Positions 34,501 to 42,550 of a DNA stretch of 64,000 nt are shown here, one piece after another. The translations under genes and the position numbers were made by a program. Under the pieces are notes generated by a model that saw nothing but the letters and a program-made list of their open reading frames with translations, had not been told where the DNA came from and did not search any database. The stretch is taken from positions 186,001 through 250,000 of the forward strand of contig JANEZZ010000794.1 of NCBI GenBank assembly GCA_026122225.1. Reading direction: 5' to 3'. This stretch comes from Heloderma charlesbogerti. Its lineage: Eukaryota > Chordata > Lepidosauria > Squamata > Helodermatidae. Each line of letters begins with the position of its first letter. Positions within the stretch are counted from its first letter, which is position 1.

Positions 34501-37500
34501 AGGATGAAGACAAACTGGAGAGGGTTCAGAGGAGGGCAACAAAGATGATCAGGGGACTGGAAACAAAGCCCTATGAAGAGAGACTGAAGGAACTGGGCAT
34601 GTTTAGCCTTGTGAAGAGAAGACTGAGGGGAGATATGATAGCACTCTTCAAGTACTTGAAAGGTTGTCACAGAGAAGAAGGCCAGGATCTCTTCTTGATC
34701 ATCCTAGAGTACAGGACACAGAATAATGGCTCAAGTGACAGGAAGCCAGATTCCGGCTGAACAGGAAAAACTTCCGGGCTCTTAGAGCAATATGACAATA
34801 GAACCCATTCCCTAGGGAGGTGGAGGGCTCTCCCACACTGGAGGCATTCAAGAGGAGGCTGCACAGCCATCTGTCAAGGATGGTTTGACTTGGATTCCTG
34901 CATTGAGCAGGGGGTTGAACTCAATGGTCTTGTAGGCCCCTTCCAACCCTACTATTCTATGATTCTATGAAAGATCAGGGAAGACTCAGATACAGGGAGA
35001 AGGGGGGGAAGGGGAGGGGGAAAGGGAGGGGATGAAAGAGGGAGTTGTGATCCTGCATTTAAAACAGAAGCAGAAAGCCCCATTTTGAATGCAGAATTTT
35101 AGGCTGGTTTAGAGAGGCTCTGGGTGGCCCAAGCAGGAGACGCCCTGGAGGTTCACGGCGTCATGTAAGGAGCCCACAGATTTCCATGAGGGAGCCATCT
35201 CAATCTCCGGACCAAAGCTCCGTGCGAAGAAAGCCCCTGTCTCAGCATTAGAAATGCAGGGAGCTGAGCATGCTTCCCACCTGCCTGCCTGTCTGGGACA
35301 CGGTTCTCTTCCTGCTGCTGCTGCTACTTGGCAAGGAGAGTCCCAGAGCTGGAGGCAGAAACTCTGCTGCTGCTGCTGCTCTTTCTGCCTTCAGGGGTGG
35401 GTGTTAAAGTCTTAACAAGGGTCGCCTGCTGTGATGCGCTCCTTTCCGACACAGCCTTCCTCGCCACTTGGGGGTGCCAAGGGTGTTGCATCCTTCCAAG
35501 ACGAGGCTGGCCAGGCGTGGGCTGGAATTGCTCCAGGTGCAGGAAGGAAGCAGGCTCTCGTACACCAGGGAGTTGGACTGGGAGATCCACTGGGCCCCTG
35601 CAGCGCTCTCATCGGACCAAGAGGCTGCAAAGTGAGCTGCCACCCTCCTGCCAGGCGGCCCTGTGAGTCGCCGCGTCCTTTCCCCAGATCTGCCGATCTG
35701 CCGCCACAACAGGAAGCAGCAGCCGCAGCCACCCAGCTTGTAGAGCCCCCTGAGCCAACACACCTCTGAGCAAGCAAAAATCTGGCCTGTGGCCCAGCTG
35801 CGCGGCTCGCCTCCTTCTTTGAGCCAAGTTCCCATTTCACCCCAGCCTGCGTGCTGAGGTTCTGCCAGCCAGAGGGATGACAACCGAGCTTCCCCAGGGG
35901 CTGCCCAGCGCCCTCTCTTGCTGCCAGAGGAGGAGCCCAACAAGTCCTCGGGGCCTTGCAAGGCACAGGGTGCCGCCACTGCTGCCAAGGCAGCCATAAT
36001 GAACAAGACGAGGCTGGGCAGCTGTCTGTCGGGGATGCTCGGACTTGGATTCCTGCATTGAGCAGGGGTTGGACCTTGTAGGCCCCTTCCAGCCCTGCTA
36101 TTCTGTGATTCTATGAACAGTAACGTGGTCAATGCCTCAGCAGGTGTGGCCCTTGAGCTGCCAGGTGGGGCCCTGTCTGGGACCCTGTCTGGGCTGTCCT
36201 GAGCTTGTGGGCGGTAACCAATCCGCTTTAGGAGGACTCCCCTTGCAGCTGCTGCACAGACTGGGAAGCAATGCTAAGAGAGGAAGAGCTCTGGCCGTGA
36301 CCCAGGAAGCCATGGGAAGGGGCCTGCGGCAGGGAGCCATCCGGCAGCACAACTTGATCTCTCTGCAAAGACCTGTTTCCGTGGCCACCCGCAGCACAAG
36401 CAAGAGCTGTGGGAACACGCACCCAGGGGAAGGCTGGTGTTTTCCATGGAAGGCCTGGGGCCCTTCCAGATGAGGCTTTGATTCTGCAGCCTCACTGCCT
36501 CATTCATGGAACTTGGGGGAAGTCCAGATGACAATGACATCTTCGGTGTGGAGCCCTCCCATGTTTTCCTACCACTTTTCCCATCCTTTTTTCTTACCAG
36601 AAAAAGAGCTGCTAAGGAAGAAAGGGTGGGACAGATGCAGGAGGCCTCCAGGTCATCTGTGGCAGGAGACCTCCCTCTGTCTGGAAGCACCCACCTCCCC
36701 TCACAAGGCAGTCATGCAGTGGCAGGTGTGACAGACACACGTGGTTCCTACCTGTGCACCAAGGGTTAAAGAGCAGAACAAACTGCCCCAGAAGCCGGGC
36801 CTGCACCTGGTTGCCACAGGTCACCTGCAGGCTCAGCTTGTAGCGCCCGATGGCAGCTGTGGAGGGGCTGGCGATGGAGAAGTTCACATAGTTGGAGTCA
36901 CTGGATCTTTGGACCGCGCTCCAGGCATCTCCGAGCAGCGTGCTGGAGAGGGCAAACACAGCCCTGGTGTGGTGGGACTCCGAAGGGGCTGCCCCTGTTG
37001 GTCCGAACGGAGGCAAAGAAGGTGACACAATTGATCAGGGCAGCTTCTGATTTCAGCGGCAAGAGATGAGAAGACCCTGGCAGCCTCCAGTTATCCTGAC
37101 TGCCCCACCCCCAGAGCATTGAGGGAGAGACTGGGGGCCATGCAGGGGCAGAGTGGTTCTCGGGCATGACGCTGGGGTGGGGGGGTGCCTGTGTGCCAGC
37201 CCCCCCTTGCCCCGCGCACAACCACGCCTGTGGTGGGTGTGCCTTGGCCTGTGGCTGCCACTGCCAGGCAGATTCTGCCATAAGCACAACGCTGTGGACC
37301 GCCCTTCAGGGGCACTTTGAGATGGACAGGGCTACTGAGGCAGCCGCTACCGTGGGCTCCAGTCTGGAGCAAAGGGTTTGCCCTGCCACAGAGAAATGCA
37401 CAGTGCCTTGGAAGAGGACGTGAGGGAGGCAAAGGAGGGGATGGAGGGCATTACCTGCCTCTGCTACAAAAGCAAGGGCCTCCCCTGGCTGAGGAGGCCT

Positions 37501-40015
37501 ATTGAAGTACACGGTGAAGCCGAACATCTGCCCACGGCGGGCGATCAGCTCTGTGCTGGCAAAACGGTTGGTGTGATGCGCCTCCGCGTTGACTGGGATC
37601 TGCCAGCTGATGTGCGTTGGTGTCAGATCTAAGAAAGAACCACCACCACAACCACCATCCACAACAGGCACGCCGGAAGGAGGCCTGCCTGGCTCAGAGG
37701 GGCTGCCAGAGCTGACCCTGCTGCCCTCCAGCCCTTGGCCACGAGGTGGAGCCGGAGGGCGTCACCGCCAAGGCCTCTCCTCCTCTCCAGGCCTTCCTGC
37801 AACCTGAGGGGGCTACCAGGGGGGTGCCACAGCGACCACGCCCCGTGGGACACTCACTCAATTGATGAGTGGATGGATGCCCCACCCTTCACTTCTTGGT
37901 TCTACAGGGCACCTTGTATCATTCAGTTAAATTAACCCCATAAAATACAAAAGCTTACAACAGAAATAAATCTGCAGATAAGACAGCATAAAGCCACATC
38001 ACACTCAGGACTCAAAGTGTTTTGTTCTTTTAATGATACAAATAAGGAAGGAGGCCCATGCGTCCATCGCAACATTTCCATTTAGAATAGGTGTGAGGGG
38101 AAGCCCCCGCCAGGGAACATTCCGCCCACTCCTCACAACTCCTGTCAAGGGGGAGGCCTTCTTGACAGAAGGAAGAAGAAAAATAGCCATCATCTGGCTA
38201 AGTATGTGCCTGTTTGCTAAACTTAATTTTAGAAAAATTAATTAAAACATCGAATTAAAAATAACAGGGAAAGCCTTGACAGACTATACAGCTGAGTGAG
38301 TCCATCCATGTCCCTGGGAAATCGACCTGAAGTGCAAGAAGATCAAAAGTGCCCCAATGCTGTATCAGGCCCAAGGGACCTCTCTCCTCCCACAGGGGCC
38401 ACCCTGATGCCCCCAGGGAAGCCCACAAGCAGGAGAGGAGGCAACCCCCCCCCACTCCCTCTGCCCAGCACAGGCACTCAGTACCAGGTCCAAAGCAGGC
38501 CACGGGAAGAGGCCCTGGGGCTCCCTCCCCCAGAGAGGCTTGCCCACAACTTCTCCTCCTGGGCCTCTTCTGGCCATTGCACCAAGAGCCACAGCCAAAT
38601 GGCCTGCTTCACTCACAGGGGCTGGAGTGGACAGAGACCCTGGAGGTGTCTTGGGTGCGTGCGTGCGTGTGTGCATGCATGTTGGCAGCATGCTAAAGGC
38701 AGGGACTTGACTGAGCCCAGGGCCATCCTCCAAGCATACCCAGAGGGCACATGCTCAAGCCACCCCCGGTTGGGCTGAGGCTCAGGGGGAGGCAGAGGCA
38801 GCTTCTCCATGGAGGGCTCCTGCTGTTTAGACCAGGACTCGGCAAATCTGACCATGAATAGGGAAGGTGGCAAGATGATGATTCATGAGAGGGAGAGAAA
38901 GGGAGGGAGGGAGAGATCAAGGGTGGAATTGGCCCTGGTGCAGAGGTGAGGCCAGGAAATGCTCTGATGTGTTGAAAGGAGGAAGCCTCTGGCAGGGAGA
39001 ACCTGCTATAACATTGGGGCCATGCAGGTGGGTCTCCCGGTGCCAGCAAAACAGTGTTTTGATACAGATTAAGTGCCAAGAGTGTGCTGGGTGTGCAGCT
39101 GTGCAGCTCCCTCCCGGCAGGACCAGAGGACTGTCTGTGGAAGGGCAAAGGTGATGGGGGGGCATGCCTTGCTAAAGGAGTCCCATAGAGGAGCTGGGCT
39201 GGGAGGCTGACTGCAGCAAAAGTGGGGATGTCTTCCGGTGGAGTTGGGATGCTTATATTCTGTGTTTACATCTGCAAGAGAGCTTCAGCTACTGGGCGGT
39301 ATAGAAATGAAATAAATAAATAAATAAATTTCTATCCTGCCTTTCTGCCAAAAATTACACTCAAAGCAGCTAACAATAAAATCCAGATTAGCAAAAACGT
39401 AATTAAAACAGCATAAAAATAAGTAAAAGCACAACAATAAAAAACATGCAACATATGCTGATGAGGTAGGAGGTCCGAGGAGGGATTTAAAGCAACGGGG
39501 GGGGGGGGGAGGCTGTTCCAGGCACCCAGACTGCTTGGGAGTGAGGTGCAGCCGTCCCCTCCTGCAGGAAGACACTCCATCACTTGGGACACCCGAGATG
39601 GCTCGATCAGAAGGCTCCCACCCAGCACCCAGCATTGGCCACTGGCACCCTGACAGCAAAGCAGCTGCAGAGTCTGTGGGGAGGGGCAGGCCACTCCTGC
39701 CCACCCCGGGGAAGTCACAGTCCCTTCCTTGACAGGTGCAGGATAGATGGTGCCATTGCCCTCTTTGGGCCAATCCCTGCCTCTGGCATGTGGCCTTCCT
39801 TGGGGTTCTTAAGGTGCATAAGTTTGCTCCAATTCCACCAGCATTTAGAGCAAAATGTCCCTAGAGGGGAAGTCCACATGAAAGGCTGCCCCCCTCTTCC
39901 TCTCCCCTGCCCCCCCGCACACCCTTGCCAGGATTGCAGCGTGACCAGCACGCGACAGGGGGGAGGGCAAGGCTGGTGGAGGGGGGCTGCGCTTCCCCCC
40001 AGACTCACACTCCAT
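16355..40015 (-). CDS. TGM6: Transglutaminase gene, TGM6-like, 13 exons, complete coding region
   Basis: Calcium-dependent protein-glutamine gamma-glutamyltransferase (forms glutamyl-lysine crosslinks in the cytoplasm). Joined coding exons are 40015-40009, 37628-37455, 36994-36752, 28153-28035, 26387-26259, 26145-25965, 25855-25720, 23843-23740, 23656-23414, 19816-19505, 18808-18651, 17065-16941 and 16514-16355: 2091 nt, 696 aa, every junction GT-AG and in frame. Order of domains: N-terminal beta-sandwich (about 1-142), catalytic core (about 143-465), two C-terminal beta-barrels. Cys275 (GQCWVF), His333 and Asp356 have the same spacing (58 and 23) as TGM3 272/330/353; Trp239 matches the transition-state Trp of TGM2. 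The barrel region (LANLS, LYTR, EEKHIP, DDKKLL, KLLVEK) is closest to TGM6, and a TGM3-like gene sits upstream as in mammals. Odd: a one-codon insertion in the calcium-site-1 loop. Family assignment is very sure; TGM6 rather than another sauropsid TGM3/6 paralogue is an inference. Confidence 0.9.
16550..17900. other. CpG-rich block over exon 12 and introns 11-12
   Basis: Very high G+C with dense CpG, in contrast to the other introns of the gene. Long open frames on both strands here reflect the lack of AT-rich stop codons. Only exons 12 and 13 have protein support. Confidence 0.7.
16941..17065 (-). CDS. TGM6: TGM6-like exon 12
   Basis: 125 nt inside a very CpG-rich block. Encodes [18 protein letters not shown] and ends KI plus a split Asn codon before a GTGAGT donor. 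In frame with both neighbours. Confidence 0.9.
18056..18142. repeat. Palindromic interspersed repeat in intron 11
   Basis: CTACTCAGAAGTAAGCCCCA pairs with TGGGCTTACTTTCAGGTGAG. It is a hairpin-forming element common in amniote genomes, with TGCAAGCCTAT at the left and TAGGATTGAAG at the right. Confidence 0.65.
18651..18808 (-). CDS. TGM6: TGM6-like exon 11
   Basis: 158 nt. Encodes [27 protein letters not shown] and [13 protein letters not shown], the strongest TGM6-like stretch. Acceptor TTCCAG, donor GTAACA. Confidence 0.93.
19505..19816 (-). CDS. TGM6: TGM6-like exon 10
   Basis: 312 nt. End of the core, a Ser/Thr-rich linker ([14 protein letters not shown]), then the first barrel: [20 protein letters not shown] and [12 protein letters not shown], which resemble TGM6 more than TGM3. 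Confidence 0.93.
19832..19855 (+). repeat. (AGAC)n microsatellite
   Basis: GACAGACAGACAGACAGAC directly upstream of exon 10, within intron 9. Confidence 0.8.
20440..20640 (+). repeat. Inverted-repeat family, copy 1 (diverged)
   Basis: Shares GGTAGGAAAAAAGACGGAAG, CAAGTGGAAGAC and CTGCTGGAAGCTGCCC with the copies at 45416-45618 and 36458-36692. Its left end is not clear. Confidence 0.55.
20641..21892. other. Intron 9 sequence, nothing recognised
   Basis: Single-copy looking intronic sequence without a recognised repeat or exon. Confidence 0.4.
21893..22135 (-). mobile_element. tRNA-derived SINE (squamate), diverged
   Basis: Minus strand has a tRNA-like promoter block (CGGAAGGTCCAAGGCTCAATCCC resembles a B box region), AGATCCAGCTGAAAAGATC and a tail GATGGACTGACTCTGTGGAAGG. 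This matches a common lizard SINE layout. Confidence 0.6.
22556..22835 (-). mobile_element. LINE 3' end with (TTTA)n
   Basis: TATTTATTTATTTATTTATT (minus-strand TAAA tail), then a conserved LINE tail with GGAATTCCATAGCTTCATG and a TTTTGTCTGTTCTAGAATT block. L2 or CR1 type; the family is not resolved. Confidence 0.6.
22836..23413. other. Intron 9 sequence next to exon 9
   Basis: Nothing recognised; no support for the open frames seen here. Confidence 0.35.
23414..23656 (-). CDS. TGM6: TGM6-like exon 9
   Basis: 243 nt. Encodes [23 protein letters not shown] and ISTKAVGSN, ending in KFPEG. The Asn of VNAD, the Ser of STKA and the Glu residues of PEGSAEE correspond to calcium-site-2 ligands of TGM3. 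Confidence 0.95.
23740..23843 (-). CDS. TGM6: TGM6-like exon 8 with catalytic His and Asp
   Basis: 104 nt, the canonical length. Encodes [10 protein letters not shown] (His333) and [12 protein letters not shown] (Asp356), completing the triad. Donor GTAAGG. Confidence 0.96.
24480..24671. repeat. One end of an interspersed DNA-transposon-like repeat
   Basis: The right end reads GCACATCCCTA, the same outer bases as the hAT-like family, in intron 7-8. The other end and a target duplication could not be placed. Confidence 0.35.
24672..25519. other. Intron 7 sequence
   Basis: Includes a (GTT)n run at 24812-24828 and a SINE-like A-rich tail (AGGCAGGGTAAAAATATTG) near 25085-25110. Otherwise nothing recognised. 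Confidence 0.4.
25720..25855 (-). CDS. TGM6: TGM6-like exon 7
   Basis: 136 nt. Encodes [20 protein letters not shown] and the calcium-site-3 ligands by analogy to TGM3: Asp304, Asp306, Asn308, Ser310 and Asp327. Ends in DSVW with the Trp codon split by the intron. Confidence 0.96.
25965..26145 (-). CDS. TGM6: TGM6-like exon 6 with catalytic cysteine
   Basis: 181 nt where transglutaminases have 178: the extra codon lies in the first residues, [11 protein letters not shown] against the usual INSNDDNGVL. Holds Trp239 (EGKW) and the catalytic Cys275 in [10 protein letters not shown]. Acceptor TTTAG, donor GTATGC. Confidence 0.96.
26259..26387 (-). CDS. TGM6: TGM6-like exon 5
   Basis: 129 nt, the canonical length. 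Encodes [14 protein letters not shown] and [12 protein letters not shown]. The donor GTAAGA directly follows the ATG codon for Met224; the calcium-site-1 loop continues in exon 6. Confidence 0.95.
27454..27506 (+). repeat. (GT)n microsatellite in intron 4
   Basis: Two GT runs split by a CTCGCTCTCGCTC interruption. Confidence 0.95.
28035..28153 (-). CDS. TGM6: TGM6-like exon 4
   Basis: 119 nt, the canonical length. Encodes [17 protein letters not shown] and ends in GWYFGQ at the entry to the catalytic core. Acceptor AACAG, donor GTCAGT. Confidence 0.95.
28520..28996 (+). mobile_element. CR1 3' end in intron 3
   Basis: Starts in the RT C-terminal region ([17 protein letters not shown]) and ends TTCTATGATTCTATGATT. 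Open for 92 codons at most; antisense to the TGM gene. Confidence 0.9.
29185..29688 (+). CDS. CR1 ORF1 esterase domain, 5'-truncated, open
   Basis: 167 codons. SGNH hydrolase blocks: GDSLLRGIE (nucleophile Ser), HVGTNDTAK and [11 protein letters not shown] (Asp-His pair), ending FIRRALN and stop. In CR1 ORF1 this domain follows a zinc-finger-like and coiled-coil region that this copy lacks. CR1 ORF1 esterase is a known feature whose role in retrotransposition is not settled. Confidence 0.8.
   Translation: MVVVGDSLLRGIETQVCREDPWTCQVCCLPRGRIRDMPERLPALIKPTDRYPFLLIHVGTNDTAKRSYKEITSDFEALGRKLKNFGAQIVFSSILPVFRRGIERERKILRVNDWLRRWCRRKRFGFWDHGLYFLEDGLLARDGLHLTKDGKNVCGHSMKNFIRRALN
29921..30604 (+). pseudogene. 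CR1 ORF2 endonuclease fragment
   Basis: 227 codons: [40 protein letters not shown] and GESNHVALE. The usual SDH reads SNH here, a change in a catalytic motif. Stop at a TGA where other copies have a Trp codon (VPW). Confidence 0.85.
31332..32285 (+). pseudogene. CR1 ORF2 reverse transcriptase fragment
   Basis: 317 codons. RT motif A reads [11 protein letters not shown] (Asp to Asn) and the metal site reads FSDDTKLGG, so activity is doubtful. A frameshift near 32220 separates it from the C-terminal part that reopens at 32168-32824. Confidence 0.87.
32912..33965. other. Intron 3 sequence between CR1 copies
   Basis: Nothing recognised; a C-run at 33685-33695. Confidence 0.4.
33970..34973 (+). 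mobile_element. CR1 3' part in intron 3
   Basis: About 1 kb: [15 protein letters not shown] start (reads [11 protein letters not shown]), FADDTKLGG intact, then the C-terminal region with frameshifts near 34498 and 34740, ending TTCTATGATTCTATGA. Antisense to the gene. Confidence 0.9.
34974..35997. other. Intron 3 sequence
   Basis: Purine-rich stretch at 35000-35040 and CTG runs at 35310-35390. Otherwise nothing recognised. Confidence 0.4.
35998..36118 (+). mobile_element. CR1 3' tip, 121 bp
   Basis: Terminal CR1 only (GACGAGGCTGGGCAGC to TTCTGTGATTCTATGAA), diverged. Fourth CR1 in intron 3 with the same antisense orientation. Confidence 0.85.
36458..36692 (-). repeat. Inverted-repeat family, copy 2
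   Basis: Ends GGGCCCTTCCAGATGAGGC and GTCTGGAAGCACCC; the interior matches the copy at 45416 on the opposite strand (GGAAAACATGGGAGG, GTCATCTGGAC). Lies in intron 3 just before exon 3. Confidence 0.6.
36752..36994 (-). CDS. TGM6: TGM6-like exon 3
   Basis: 243 nt, about the usual length for this exon. Rest of the beta-sandwich: [19 protein letters not shown] and the conserved end [10 protein letters not shown]. It is followed by the 8.6 kb CR1-filled intron 3. Confidence 0.93.
37455..37628 (-). CDS. TGM6: TGM6-like exon 2
   Basis: 174 nt between a CTTAG acceptor and a GTAATG donor. Encodes the start of the beta-sandwich: HISWQ, then AHHTNRF and the family signature RRGQMF, ending VAEAG. The phases at both ends match exons 1 and 3. 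Confidence 0.9.
37856..39235. other. Intron 1 sequence
   Basis: Nothing recognised beyond a GTGC-type alternating run at 38655-38685. Confidence 0.4.
39240..39332 (+). mobile_element. L2-type 3' end with (AAAT)n
   Basis: GAGCTTCAGCTACTGGGCGG then TATAGAAATGAAATAAATAA, the standard L2-type terminus in this window. A second, minus-strand LINE tail (TTTCTATCCTGCCTTTCTGCC) abuts it at 39333-39480. Confidence 0.65.
40009..40015 (-). CDS. TGM6: TGM6-like coding exon 1 (start codon, 7 coding nt)
   Basis: ATG GAG T followed by a perfect GTGAGT donor. Transglutaminase genes open with a tiny coding first exon, and the phase (1 nt over) fits exon 2 exactly, giving [11 protein letters not shown]. The 5' UTR would run toward about 40100; a weak TATA-like TACTTTTGTA lies on the minus strand at 40127-40136. 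This is the least certain exon because so little coding sequence supports it. Confidence 0.6.
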
Positions 40016-40109
40016 CCTGGTGTCTTCTCTTCAGCACCGCCAGGGGCCTCTATTGCATGTTCCTCGCAGGGCTCCTGCTGTCCGCTGAGCTGGGTGTGAT
40101 ATGAGGCTG

Positions 40110-42550
40110 TCGCGGCTCCTGATCCCTACAAAAGTATCCAAGTGCAATTAGCCAGTTCCTATAATCTGTGGCTACGCAATGTCAATTTTCCTGTTCAAGG
40201 GGAGGTGCAGCCATGGGAGGAGAGCCATCCCTGTTTACTCAGAGGAAGTTCATTCTCTTGCATAGGGGTGACAGGCAAGCCTCCCTCCATGGAATTCCAA
40301 AGCAAAGAGTCAACCCCAAAGATGAGGAGAGAGGCGGGGAGGGAGAAGCTGCAGGAGGAAGCGGGCGTTTTGGAGGTTCCCATCTTGCCTGCTGCACAAC
40401 CCCACCCAGACACATTTGCAGGTGTCTTCCTGCTGTCTCGTGTGCGTGCACCCTATTTGTCTCCTGCCCTTCCTCCAAGGATCCCAGGATGTTGCTCTTG
40501 ATGTGACCCCATTTGCTCCTTGCCAAAGCCCTGCAAGGCAGGCCGGGCCAAGGCTGGTCTTTACAGCACAGGGGCAGCTAGGCCATATTATGCTGCGCAC
40601 CAGCCAAGACTGAGGGACAGACTCAGAGCCACCCAGTGGGCTTCCTGGCAGAGCAGGGAACCCTCAGAGGAGCCAGAGGGACCTTCCAGGTGAAGGGAGA
40701 CCCCTCACCCTGCCAACCAGATGGCTCTGCACACCTACTGCAGCTCTTCCTCCTCTGCGGATTTTCCACAGTAAGGAGAAGGGTGGGAGAAGTAGGGCAA
40801 CACACGGGAGGGCTACAGACGGGAGATGACAACCTTGGGGGCCCCGTAAAGCCCTGCGAACGAAGCAGGGCTGTGCCGCTCTAACACTGCCTTGGGCTCC
40901 TTGAGGAGGAAAAAGGTGGGATATAAATGTAATAAGCAAGCAAACAAGCAAGCAAACGCCTCGCCTGAAGGCACCTCCGCTCCTTTCGGAAGACCATCTT
41001 GCTTTGGCCTGTGGGGCACCTGCCCAAATGCATCGACCGCTGCCCCCCTCCATCTTTTCCGTGTCATGGACTTGAGGGAGCACCTCAGACAGCAGAGACC
41101 ACCCTTCCCCTCAGATGAGCTGAACTGAGATTGCGCAAAATGGTGGTGTGTTTGTGGGAAGCGAAATACCTTTTCCTGTGCCTGTTTCATTCCTCTGACC
41201 TCTCCAGTGACCCTGGCTGGTTCTTTACAAGAATGCCTTCCAGGCTTTGGTTTAAAAAAATGTCAATGAGGAAAATGTGAACCTGCAGCATGTGCTTTCC
41301 TAGGGAAGATGTAGCTGAATCTAAATTGCCTTTAAGCCAGGCTCAAACCCAGCTGGTGAGATGGCCCGGGCCACTCTGGGCCATGCCGCCCTTCTAGGGC
41401 CCTGGAGCTTCCTCCGAAGTTCTCCACCTTGTGGAGGACCCCTTGGGCCCACAGGCCATATGTCTGACTTGGGGCCTTTCTCAGGCCCTTGTGATCATTT
41501 GTCCAACCAGAGGTTCAGTTCCTTTGTGTAAGTAACACCACGGCGCTCCCTGGAGCTCACTCCTTCTTTTATTCTCTGGCTGTGAAGCTCCCCTCCCCAC
41601 AGCATCAGGAGCAACCTCCACTCCCCCATTGCTCTGCCATGGGCTGCTCACATCGCCAGCGACAGGTGTGCACAGCCACCCCCTCCCATCTATTGCCAGG
41701 TATGGGAGAGACCAGGGAGCTGCCCCCACCCCACGTGTCTGTGTCAGAGAGCTCCCCGGGGCTCTCCCGCTCTGGCTTCCTCTTAGGACACTCACCGCTT
41801 TCTTCCGTGGAACCTGCTGCTGGTGCTGAGGCAGCGGAGATGCTTAGGGTGCCACCCACCAGCTCCTCTCGCCCTCAGGAGTCTCAGGCGTTGCTTCAGT
41901 CACAGCTCACTCCACCCCCTCATTGTGAGGTGTGACGCGGGGTGGTCAGTCCCAGCTTCCTCCCAGCTTTGGGGCTCCTCCAAGCCACCAGCTCTGCCTT
42001 TCATGCGCCAAAGAACTTGAGCACCCCCACACACACCCCTTTGCTGCTGGTGGCCATGCTTGCCCCAGCCCAGAATTCCCCTCCCATCCCAGGCAGGTGT
42101 TCTGTGCAGATGTTATCTGCTTGACTCGACTTTCCAGTTTGGGGATTCAGCTGGTGAGGTGCAATTGCATCCCTGTTTATTTCCTCCCTTCTTCACAGGG
42201 AAACGTTTCAGCCCAGCCTCAGGTCCATGGCGGATCCTGGAAGTGTGCCATCACTTGAGCAATGCTGTTCCCCATTCCCCACCCAACTTAATGGTCCTGA
42301 TGTTGATCGCTGTCCTAGACAAGAGGAAGTAACCTGCTCTGAAATCTTTTCTGAGTCACAGAATGCCTCAGAGATTCTTAAGCCTGGCAATTCCACCCAT
42401 GAATGCAATTTTAGCCAAGCAGCTTCCACTTAATTTTCCCCTGGCCTCCTGCTGCTCCACCCCACCTGAGAACTTCCAGTTTCCTTCCCCTTCTCTGGCA
42501 GGCAGCAGCTTCCAGGCTGTCAACAATGCCAGCTACAGTTATCTGGGAAT
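40110..42550. other. 5' flank of the TGM6-like gene
   Basis: Would hold the promoter. A Sauria-SINE-like tail (GAGGAAAAAGGTGGGATATA) is at 40905-40930. No other repeat or gene was recognised; the open frames are short and without family motifs. Confidence 0.4.

Noticed and set aside
35404..36132. 242-codon frame in intron 3
   Set aside because: On the gene strand but has no family motif, no exon-like borders, and its far end reads into a CR1 tip.
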